Positions 1-6,036 of a stretch of 57,322 nt of DNA are shown piece by piece. Where the stretch lies: NCBI RefSeq assembly GCF_902491285.1, contig NZ_CABUHK010000027.1, positions 1 through 57,322 of the forward strand, in the 5' to 3' direction. This DNA comes from an uncultured Bacteroides sp. Lineage in GTDB: Bacteria; Bacteroidota; Bacteroidia; Bacteroidales; Bacteroidaceae. A model generated the notes under the pieces. That model worked only from the letters and a program-made list of their open reading frames with translations, was not told the origin of the DNA and made no database searches. A program made the translations under genes and the position numbers. Every line of letters begins with the position of its first letter. The first letter of the stretch is position 1.

Positions 1-1
1 A

Positions 2-121
2 TATACGGTTTACAGGATGTACGATGGTGAAGACTCAAAGGTGCTTCATATAGGAGTTTCTATAAACCGGAATGTTAAAACAAAAATATTTTCTTACGGG
101 CATTTTTATTTTATCGGCTGA
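2..121 (+). CDS. C-terminal end of an unrecognised protein cut by the window edge
   Basis: An open frame enters from the left edge and runs 39 codons to a TGA at 119-121, reading YTVYRMYDGEDSKVLHIGVS and onward. The composition is protein-like, but no family is recognised. The stop codon abuts a perfect 13-bp inverted repeat (108-138), which fits a gene end. It could also be chance, because the fragment is short. Confidence 0.35.
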   Translation, partial: YTVYRMYDGEDSKVLHIGVSINRNVKTKIFSYGHFYFIG

Positions 122-138
122 AAGACAGCCGATAAAAT
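108..138 (+). terminator. Perfect 13-bp hairpin at the end of the first reading frame
   Basis: ATTTTATCGGCTG at 108-120 is the exact reverse complement of 126-138, with a 5-nt AAAGA loop. The stem overlaps the stop codon of the edge fragment. No clean T-run follows on the plus strand, so it is either a weak rho-independent terminator or another RNA/DNA hairpin. Confidence 0.45.
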
Positions 139-149
139 TGGCGTGGCGG

Positions 150-362
150 AAAATAGTATGGTTACTTTTTATATCACCTCATCCCGATGATATTGCGTAC
201 AGTTGCTTCGGGACGATTTTTAATACCGTTTGTGACCCATCCTCCGATGTGCTCGTATCCATATTTACAAGGAGTGTTTTCCCGAAATATGATAAGAATT
301 GTCCTTCTGAATTGGAAGATGAGTTTTCACATGAAAGAGTGCTTGAAGATCAAAACTTCTGT
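150..362 (+). pseudogene. PIG-L/LmbE-family deacetylase, N-terminal fragment
   Basis: The frame reads FISPHPDDIAYSCFGTI, the signature N-terminal metal-binding motif (HPDD) of PIG-L/LmbE deacetylases, then a plausible Rossmann-like continuation ending in EDEFSHERVLEDQNFC. Full-length members have about 220-300 residues; here the family match stops after about 70 and the frame runs out at 398. The following DNA codes in another frame for the C-terminus of a glycosyltransferase, so a deletion probably fused two neighbouring genes. No convincing start codon or ribosome site is visible. Such deacetylases act on N-acetyl sugars or lipid-linked sugars and often sit in glycan loci. It is probably non-functional. 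Confidence 0.55.
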
Positions 363-898
363 ATGTGGATGAAATTAATCATTTTTATTGCATGTTGATT
401 GAAGATGCGCAATGGCCGTGTTATAGGGATGTTAAAGGGGAAATTTATCTGTCAAGGGATGATTTGTATAGAGCTGTTGATTTGAACTGGGGATTGAGCA
501 GTTATGATTCTTATGGATTGTCTCCGCTTGAGAGTTTGTCTTGCGGGGCGCTTTCTATTATTTCTGCTGCATCGGGTTCCTCGTCTCATATAAGAAAAAT
601 AAAAAATAGCGCGAAGAATATTGTGGTAATTGATTATCATTCGAATTTTTGTCGAGAATATATTTCCTTACGAAAGGAAAGTCAGGAGGAGTATGGTGCA
701 TTTATGGATAAGGTTAATCAAACTGCGGCTGGTCAAATAGCGGAACGTTTTCCTGACAATGAGGATGAACAGGATGAGTTGATTAAAAATGGAAAATATC
801 TGTCTCGTGAGATATCGTGGGAAAATATTATGCGAAAATATTTTTATCAAGACGGACAACCTTGGCATAAAAAATATCTCATGATATTAAACAAATAA
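360..898 (+). pseudogene. Glycosyltransferase (GT4/GT5-like), C-terminal fragment
   Basis: From about 365 the frame encodes the distal half of a GT-B fold glycosyltransferase. The stretch YDSYGLSPLESLSCGALSII is the nucleotide-sugar-binding region with its conserved G-x-x-x-x-E, and the protein ends in SWENIMRKYF, typical of family-1 type transferases. About 177 residues remain out of a usual 350-450, and the N-terminal acceptor domain is missing. The only start available is a GTG inside the junction with the upstream PIG-L fragment. I infer a deletion scar from a lost surface-glycan locus. The specificity cannot be told. Confidence 0.55.
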
Positions 899-934
899 TG
901 ACGAAATTATTTATGAAGAGATTGTTTCTTATCT

Positions 935-964
935 AAAACAGGCGGGAAAAATCCCGCCTGTTTT
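935..964 (+). terminator. Rho-independent terminator, copy 1 of a repeated hairpin
   Basis: A 13-bp stem (935-947 with 952-964, core GGCGGGA/TCCCGCC, loop AAAA) runs into a T-rich tract. The same hairpin recurs at 2648-2674. It also lies downstream of higA on the minus strand, where the AAAA/TTTT flanks would let it work in both directions. Confidence 0.85.
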
Positions 965-994
965 GCGTTTTAGGAAGAAGGAAATAATGTACAA
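939..994 (+). repeat. Direct repeat, left copy (about 56 nt)
   Basis: The hairpin ACAGGCGGGAAAAATCCCGC and the sequence after it (TTTTG, GTTTT, AAGAAG, AAATAATGT) recur with a few differences at 2648-2704. The two copies lie in the same orientation and bracket higBA, the HU-like gene and the smalltalk gene. This suggests duplication of a gene end or insertion of the intervening block. Confidence 0.6.
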
Positions 995-1025
995 ACAGGA
1001 ATAAAGCGAGTGCCGGAGCTGCCTT

Positions 1026-1358
1026 TTAAAGCATTGCGACTGCTTTGCGTATTTGCTCTAATATGGCTGAAAGTCGATTGTCACGGCGGGCAGTTTGCAT
1101 ATTATATGCAGTTTGCATATTCACCCACATGTATGCTTTAGTACCGGTTGCTGCCTCTATTTTTAGTGCGTACTCTGTTGTTATCGGTCGCTTGCCGTTC
1201 AATACTTCATTCAAAACTGAATAGGACACACCTATAAGTTCGGCAAATTTACGTTGCGATATTCCGCGTGCTTGTAACTCATCTTTGAGCATTTCTCCAG
1301 GATGTATAGGTTCCGAAGGTATAAGCTCATCCGGGGCATATATTTTCTTTGTTTCCAT
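1026..1358 (-). CDS. higA: HigA-family antitoxin (XRE helix-turn-helix)
   Basis: This 110-residue protein begins with the HigA-type leader PSEPIHPGEMLKDELQARGI, followed by a helix-turn-helix (SQRKFAELIGVSYSVLNEVLNGKRPIT). Members neutralise a cognate HigB RNase and repress their own promoter. It lies 22 nt downstream of the toxin gene in the toxin-first order typical of higBA. The C-terminal tail after residue 75 is poorly conserved and contains a near-duplicated NMQTAYNMQTA segment. Length and layout are normal for the family. The neighbour assignment makes the call secure; which RNAs the toxin cuts is unknown. Confidence 0.9.
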   Translation of the reverse strand: METKKIYAPDELIPSEPIHPGEMLKDELQARGISQRKFAELIGVSYSVLNEVLNGKRPITTEYALKIEAATGTKAYMWVNMQTAYNMQTARRDNRLSAILEQIRKAVAML

Positions 1359-1380
1359 ATCTTTAAATTATTTGTAATGG

Positions 1381-1683
1381 TTACTTATATCCAACAATTT
1401 GCAAACTTATTATCTGTTCGTTCATCACGTCTTTAACCGTAAATTCAAGACGGTACTTGCGATTTATGCGAATTGAAGAAATACCTGATTTATCACCTTG
1501 CAGGACTTCGTAATTTAACGCGTTGTTGCAAAACAGGTCCGTGACACAATTTCCAGACAAGAGCGCAAACACAGCCTTTTGATACCCTCTTACTATCTCT
1601 GGCTGGAAACGGTGTTTCTTATCGTCTGTGCGTCCTTGTTCATAAAGTTCCCTCAGATATTCCTTATCAAATTCAATGTACAT
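1381..1683 (-). CDS. higB: HigB-like toxin (RelE/ParE superfamily mRNA interferase)
   Basis: This 100-residue protein matches the short HigB/RelE-superfamily fold: a helical N-terminus, HRFQPEIVRGYQK, then LQGDKSGISSIRINRKYRLEF, the strand region carrying the basic residues used for ribosome-bound mRNA cleavage in this family. It ends in QIVGYK, close to the usual final strand. It is the first gene of a two-gene minus-strand operon with the HigA antitoxin. The 242-nt spacer upstream, shared with the divergent HU-like gene, should hold the autoregulated promoter. The activity is inferred from family and pairing. Confidence 0.85.
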   Translation of the reverse strand: MYIEFDKEYLRELYEQGRTDDKKHRFQPEIVRGYQKAVFALLSGNCVTDLFCNNALNYEVLQGDKSGISSIRINRKYRLEFTVKDVMNEQIISLQIVGYK

Positions 1684-1805
1684 AAGTTATTGCTTTTTCA
1701 TTTACAACTGTCTGTGAAGTGATTATTGATACTCAGAAAAATAGATGTAAGAGGTTCTAAAAGAAATATATTGTTGATTAATAGTCTATTATGCACTTGA
1801 TCGAA

Positions 1806-1834
1806 TAAAAAGAGCTCCGCAAGGGGCTTTTTCC
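1806..1834 (+). terminator. Hairpin with T-tract in the higB/HU spacer
   Basis: AAAAAGAGCTCC at 1807-1818, loop GCAA, then GGGGCTTTTT and more T residues form a terminator-like structure. No gene on the plus strand ends just before it, so it may be a relic of a deleted gene or an insulator for the HU promoter. The rest of 1684-1926 holds nothing else recognisable apart from a weak -7-like CACCTTTG at 1858-1865. Confidence 0.5.
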
Positions 1835-1926
1835 TTTTCTATACGAAATAAAAGCCGCACCTTTGCATCGTTGATCAACGAAACGTGAATAAATAACTTG
1901 AATTTGAATCTTTAAAAAAACGTAGT

Positions 1927-2448
1927 ATGAGTGTAATTTACAAAGTCATTACGCGACCGACAGATCCGCGTGTCCCTAATTCTCCCAAGAGATTTTATCC
2001 GCATCTGATTACTTTAGGCCAGTCTGTCAATTTGAGATATCTCGCAGAGAAGATGAAGGATCGTTCTTCTCTTTCTGTCGGTGATATCAAGAGTGTGATT
2101 CAGAACTTCGTGGATAAGATGAAGGAACAGTTGCTGGAAGGTAAGTCGGTGAATATCGAAGGTTTAGGAGTATTTATGTTGGCTGCCCGTTCGAAAGGTG
2201 CGGAGCTGGCAAAGGATATCACTGCTAAAAGTGTGGAGAGTGTTCGTATCTTTTTTCAAGCGAATAAGGAACTGCGTGTCACAAAGACTGCAACGCGGGC
2301 AGATGAGAAGCTGGACTTGATCAGTCTGGATGAATATCTGAAGAAAATCAGTGTTACTGTAGCACCGGAAGATCCGGATGATGGTGGTGATGAAGGTGGT
2401 GGCGACGATGGGGGAGATGACGGAGAAACACCTGACCCGGCCGCTTGA
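1927..2448 (+). CDS. HU-like DNA-binding protein with acidic glycine-rich tail
   Basis: Residues 1-125 form a divergent HU/IHF domain of the kind common in Bacteroides: KFYPHLITLGQ-like N-terminus, LAEKMKDRSSLSVGDIKSVI, then EQLLEGKSVNIEGLGVFML, the HU strand region. A short linker and a tail of about 25 residues follow, made almost only of Gly, Asp and Glu (EDPDDGGDEGGGDDGGDDGE). Canonical HU has about 90 residues and no such tail. The protein probably bends or organises DNA; the tail may tune affinity. In Bacteroides such genes often precede a smalltalk peptide, as here, near glycan or mobile loci. Start ATG follows CGTAGT. Confidence 0.85.
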   Translation: MSVIYKVITRPTDPRVPNSPKRFYPHLITLGQSVNLRYLAEKMKDRSSLSVGDIKSVIQNFVDKMKEQLLEGKSVNIEGLGVFMLAARSKGAELAKDITAKSVESVRIFFQANKELRVTKTATRADEKLDLISLDEYLKKISVTVAPEDPDDGGDEGGGDDGGDDGETPDPAA

Positions 2449-2510
2449 TTAATTGGCAACTCACAATTGGCTGTCTGGTAGTTTGTTTAATGTTTAATTT
2501 TAAAAGTAGA

Positions 2511-2609
2511 ATGTCTATGAAAAGAACTTGGAGTATGATTTTGAAAGTGATTATTGCTGTTGCCGGTGCGATTGCCGGAGTGATTGGTGTACAGGCGGCA
2601 ACGATGTAG
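2511..2609 (+). CDS. Smalltalk-type small membrane peptide, 32 residues
   Basis: A short frame encodes MSMKRTWSMILKVIIAVAGA followed by IAGVIGVQAATM: a basic N-terminus, a tryptophan, then one hydrophobic helix rich in Ala, Gly, Ile and Val. This is the pattern of the Bacteroidales smalltalk protein family, which is characteristically encoded just after a HU-like gene. It lies 62 nt downstream of the HU-like gene and 38 nt before a strong terminator, so the two are probably co-transcribed. The second Met (2517) is an alternative start. Function is unknown; a single-pass membrane peptide is inferred. Confidence 0.75.
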   Translation: MSMKRTWSMILKVIIAVAGAIAGVIGVQAATM

Positions 2610-2647
2610 TAGGTATCTTGTAGTTAAGATATAATTAGGTATGAATG

Positions 2648-2674
2648 ACAGGCGGGAAAAATCCCGCCTGTTTT
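2648..2674 (+). terminator. Rho-independent terminator, copy 2
   Basis: ACAGGCGGGA at 2648-2657 pairs with 2662-2671 across an AAAA loop and is followed by TTTTG. It ends the HU/smalltalk unit and is identical in its core to the hairpin at 935-964. Confidence 0.85.
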
Positions 2675-2704
2675 GTGTTTTGATAAGAAGATAAATAATG
2701 TGTA
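2648..2704 (+). repeat. Direct repeat, right copy (about 57 nt)
   Basis: This is the second copy of the terminator-containing repeat seen at 939-994. The hairpin core is identical and the downstream part, which includes AAGAAG and AAATAATGT, carries several substitutions. The copies are 1.7 kb apart. Confidence 0.6.
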
Positions 2705-2764
2705 GTTGATAAGGATCTTATTTATTTTGCGAATTTATTCTGCTGACTTATGCAAATTATTAGC

Positions 2765-2772
2765 TATCTTTG
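2765..2772 (+). promoter_or_regulatory. Bacteroides -7 box TATCTTTG
   Basis: This exact match to TAnnTTTG lies 32 nt before the ATG of the DUF262 gene and probably drives the three-gene unit to 5894. No clear -33 TTTG is present. Confidence 0.55.
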
Positions 2773-2803
2773 CAAATTACAGAGATATAGATGTAATAGA
2801 TAA

Positions 2804-3973
2804 ATGGATATGGAAATACCTGAAGATATGAAGGTCGATTTTGAAGGGGACGAAACGTTAAATCCTTCTTTGGAAACAACTGATGAAAACGTTGATGACA
2901 TATATCCGGACGCTGTATTGAACATTGCCCGCGAAACGGCATCTGTCTTTCAATTGAAGCGTCGCTGGGAAAAAGAACCGTCTATGCTGGATTTGACACC
3001 TCCATTTCAACGCAATATGGTTTGGTCTCCCAAGCAGAAAAGTGAACTGATAGAATCCATCATTATGGGAATACCATTACCGGCTTTTTATGTAAAGGAG
3101 AATCCGGAGGGCGTATATGTGGTTGTAGATGGAAAACAACGTTTGGGGACGCTTTTTGATTTTATTGACAATAAATTCAAATTGGAAAAATTGTCCATAT
3201 TAAAGAACCATGTCAAGCGTTATTTCTCAGATCTTTCACCTATCGAACAGAATAAAATAGAGGACTATACTTTGACAATCAATGTCATTAAGGCTCCTAC
3301 AAGCGATCGGGTTACATTTGACCTTTTTGACCGTGTGAATAGGGGCGGTACGAATTTGAATAATCAAGAAATGCGGAATGCTCTATACCAAGGTACTTCT
3401 ACCAGATTGATTGATGAATTGGCGGAGAATGATAATTTTTTGCGTGCCACAGAATATACGATTCCTTCCAAGCACATGAAGGACCGATATCTCGTTATTC
3501 GTTTTTTGGCTTTCTATTTATGGAACGAACATCTGTCTGTAGATATTGAAGCTGGTCAAAGTCTGGAATATAAGAGTAATTTGGAGGATTTCCTAGGCAA
3601 GACGATGTCTTTTCTCAATGGACTCAAATATCAGGACGAATTGATAGGGAGGTTGAAAGTTATATTCGATGAGTGTATGTGCCATGCGGCCGAATATGTA
3701 ATACCTCTTGGCGGTTTCAGGCTTCCATCAGATGAGGGAAGGCAAAAAAGGCCTATAAATATGGCTTTTTTTGAGAGCTTTAGCTATTTGATAGCAAAAA
3801 TGGACAATATAAATAAGGATGAAATCTGTAAGGCATATTCTTTGATGCTGGGTAACACTGAATATGTGGATTCACTCACATATTCAGTTGACAGCCGCAA
3901 ACAGACTCATTTGCGTTACGAGATGATAAATAGTTATTTACGTAAAAACGAACAAAATGTTGAACGGGTATAA
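2804..3973 (+). CDS. DUF262-domain protein (ParB/Srx-like, GmrSD-related)
   Basis: This 389-residue protein has the DUF262 core: TPPFQRNMVWSPKQKSELIE near residue 65, IPLPAFYV, then the hallmark VVDGKQRLGTL at about 107-117. FDRVNRGGTNLNNQEMRNAL follows at about 175-194. DUF262 is related to the ParB/sulfiredoxin nucleotide-binding fold and occurs in the GmrS half of type IV restriction enzymes and in several defence loci. This protein lacks the DUF1524 HNH nuclease half of GmrSD. Its last codons overlap the next gene by 17 nt, so the two are translationally coupled. I infer a nucleotide-dependent sensor or effector partner of the adjacent ATPase. Confidence 0.85.
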   Translation: MDMEIPEDMKVDFEGDETLNPSLETTDENVDDIYPDAVLNIARETASVFQLKRRWEKEPSMLDLTPPFQRNMVWSPKQKSELIESIIMGIPLPAFYVKENPEGVYVVVDGKQRLGTLFDFIDNKFKLEKLSILKNHVKRYFSDLSPIEQNKIEDYTLTINVIKAPTSDRVTFDLFDRVNRGGTNLNNQEMRNALYQGTSTRLIDELAENDNFLRATEYTIPSKHMKDRYLVIRFLAFYLWNEHLSVDIEAGQSLEYKSNLEDFLGKTMSFLNGLKYQDELIGRLKVIFDECMCHAAEYVIPLGGFRLPSDEGRQKRPINMAFFESFSYLIAKMDNINKDEICKAYSLMLGNTEYVDSLTYSVDSRKQTHLRYEMINSYLRKNEQNVERV

Positions 3974-5012
3974 AATCAGAGACTACAAGTCATTTGAAGA
4001 GAATAATTTTGATTTAGGCAGGTTGAATCTTTATTCTGGCGCTAATTCAGCAGGAAAGTCCTCGGCCATACAGGCATTGCTGAATGCAGCAGACAATCTT
4101 CGTGAAGAACCTCAAAGCCATCGGGCGGTAGCACGTCATACTCCGGTTGTCACTTTCAATGAGACCCGCAATTTTATTACAAATGCTAAAAGTTACGAGA
4201 TAGATTTCTTAGAAGAAGGAAATGAGGTTAATATAGTCTTTACACCAGGTGATGATGCGTTTAAAAGCATAAATGTCGAACAGGATAAGAAGCCGTCAGA
4301 GCGTTTATATTCAATGTTGCATAATGCTTTATTCTATTTGCCTGCTATGAGAACCGGGCGTTTGGATAATTCTACCATTAATCCGAATGCGGAACAAAAT
4401 CCGCTGGGACTTAACGGTGAGTTCGTGATTGACTTTTACCAGAACAATCGGACGCAGCTCTTACCGGAATCTCTGTGGGCAGGAAAGGAAACGAAGACTT
4501 TAGAAGGGCAGGTAAATCTGTGGCTGAACAAACTGACGGGATATCGTCTAATTGTAGATTTTGAGGGTACACAATATAGAGTGAAGTTTGAGACAATCGG
4601 TGGAAAGCAACTTTTTCCATACCATGTCGGCACAGGCATCAGTTTCATAACTGAGGTTATCATTGTTTGTTTGGCTCTTCCGGAGGACAGTATTGTTATT
4701 ATTGAGAATCCGGAGATTCATCTCCATCCGTCGGCACAAGCCGATTTGATTGATTTTCTGGCAATGGTAGCAAAGTCCGGTCGTCAGGTGATTGTAGAAT
4801 CTCATAGTGATCATTTGTTTAATGGCATCCGTCGCTTGTTACACAAAAACGAGATTTCATTGGAGGATGTCCGTGTTTTCCATTTTATACGGGGGAAGGA
4901 TGGATTGACAAAAGGGGAACGAGTGGTCCTCAGCCAACAAGGGGGAATACAGAATTATATTCCTGGCATGTTTGAGCAATTTGACAAGGATCTTGATGAT
5001 ATATTAAGTTGA
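3957..5012 (+). CDS. OLD/DUF3696-like AAA ATPase
   Basis: This 351-residue SMC/ABC-type ATPase has Walker A GANSAGKSS at about residues 29-37, Walker B with signature-like SIVIIENPEIHLHPSAQ near 242-258, and an H-loop-like VIVESHSDHLFNGIRR near 279-294. The C-terminal part resembles DUF3696, common to COG4938 predicted ATPases. There is no TOPRIM nuclease domain, unlike true OLD proteins, and the coiled-coil arms are short. Overlap with the upstream DUF262 gene and a 6-nt gap to the next gene indicate one operon. Such ATPases power many anti-phage systems; the role here is inferred from context. Confidence 0.87.
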   Translation: MLNGYKIRDYKSFEENNFDLGRLNLYSGANSAGKSSAIQALLNAADNLREEPQSHRAVARHTPVVTFNETRNFITNAKSYEIDFLEEGNEVNIVFTPGDDAFKSINVEQDKKPSERLYSMLHNALFYLPAMRTGRLDNSTINPNAEQNPLGLNGEFVIDFYQNNRTQLLPESLWAGKETKTLEGQVNLWLNKLTGYRLIVDFEGTQYRVKFETIGGKQLFPYHVGTGISFITEVIIVCLALPEDSIVIIENPEIHLHPSAQADLIDFLAMVAKSGRQVIVESHSDHLFNGIRRLLHKNEISLEDVRVFHFIRGKDGLTKGERVVLSQQGGIQNYIPGMFEQFDKDLDDILS

Positions 5013-5018
5013 TAGGAC

Positions 5019-5894
5019 ATGGATTGTATATTGAATGAACTATCATTAAACGGGCAATATAAGGACATTGACGATTTTGAAAAGTCGGGAGTGAAGCCAT
5101 TGTCTGCTGTGCTTCATGATATGTCTGTTTTGGGGATAGATCTACTTTATAAGAAGAGTGATTTTTATAATAGTAATGTAACCTCTAATGAGACTTTTTA
5201 CAGTATAATATTTAGTCGGGCTGCCAAGGTAAATGACAGCATGAGGCGTATGAAAAGCCAGCTGGCAAAACTGCAGAACGAGCCATTTTGGGATGAGGAT
5301 GTACAGCATGATGTGACTAAAATATATCTTTTGGTAAGGAAGGGGTCTGATGATACGGAGGTTACTTTGACATCGGTGGCGGAGGCACAAGCAAGACGGG
5401 CTTGTTTGATATCGTTTGCCAAATCTGAGTTTTTGTCTGATGAGTTTGATGTTAAGATTAAAGAAGATAATACAACGGATAGTGTTCCGAATGTGTGGGA
5501 AGGTGGCCAGCTTGGAGAGACTCTTTTGCAAAGGGGCGACATCTCATTTGAGTCTTATTGTAGTAACATAAGGTTTAGCAAACTGAATTTTGACAGTTTG
5601 GATGCAAAAAATGGATTTAATCTTGTTTCAAGTGAAAATATCGGTTTGTTTAAATCTGCTTTTAATAAATTTGAAAGTTTGTCATGGCAGCAGATAGTTA
5701 CTGATGACGGACTGGATTATAAGGAATTCAGTAAGAATAAAAAAACAGGTACTTATTTCTCTGATGATGAATGGCGTGCTGGTGTTCATAAATTCCGTAT
5801 TGACCAGAAAATCCGTTGCTTTGGAAATACCATAAATGGTGTTTTTTATGTTTTGCGTTTTGATCTCGATCATAAATTGAGCGATTTGGGCTGA
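5019..5894 (+). CDS. Unrecognised protein, third member of the DUF262/ATPase unit
   Basis: I do not recognise this 291-residue protein. It has no signal peptide or membrane segment. The middle is polar and Asp/Ser/Asn-rich, with an alanine/arginine stretch EAQARRACLISFAKSEF near residue 125. The last 35 residues (HKFRIDQKIRCFGNTINGVF then YVLRFDLDHKLSD) form a likely beta-hairpin ending in D-x-D-H, a tail reminiscent of those on some toxin-like and nuclease-associated proteins. The gene starts 6 nt after the ATPase stop and ends before a 142-nt spacer. By position it may be the effector or the recogniser of the system. Confidence 0.8.
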   Translation: MDCILNELSLNGQYKDIDDFEKSGVKPLSAVLHDMSVLGIDLLYKKSDFYNSNVTSNETFYSIIFSRAAKVNDSMRRMKSQLAKLQNEPFWDEDVQHDVTKIYLLVRKGSDDTEVTLTSVAEAQARRACLISFAKSEFLSDEFDVKIKEDNTTDSVPNVWEGGQLGETLLQRGDISFESYCSNIRFSKLNFDSLDAKNGFNLVSSENIGLFKSAFNKFESLSWQQIVTDDGLDYKEFSKNKKTGTYFSDDEWRAGVHKFRIDQKIRCFGNTINGVFYVLRFDLDHKLSDLG

Positions 5895-5992
5895 TACTGG
5901 TTTTGAATATGTTCCATTGATTTTAGAGGAATGTGGTATTTAACAAAACTGAAATAATAATCAAACTCGTTGGCTGAGTACTGGATTTTATC

Positions 5993-6000
5993 TACCTTTG
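5993..6000 (+). promoter_or_regulatory. Bacteroides -7 box TACCTTTG
   Basis: Exact TAnnTTTG match 36 nt before the PBP1A start, with TTGG at 5970-5973 about 19 nt upstream as a weak -33 element. It probably drives the PBP1A-folK-kdsB-M16 operon. Confidence 0.65.
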
Positions 6001-6036
6001 CACCTTAATTTAATGCGTTTTTAAGCTAGAAAAAAC

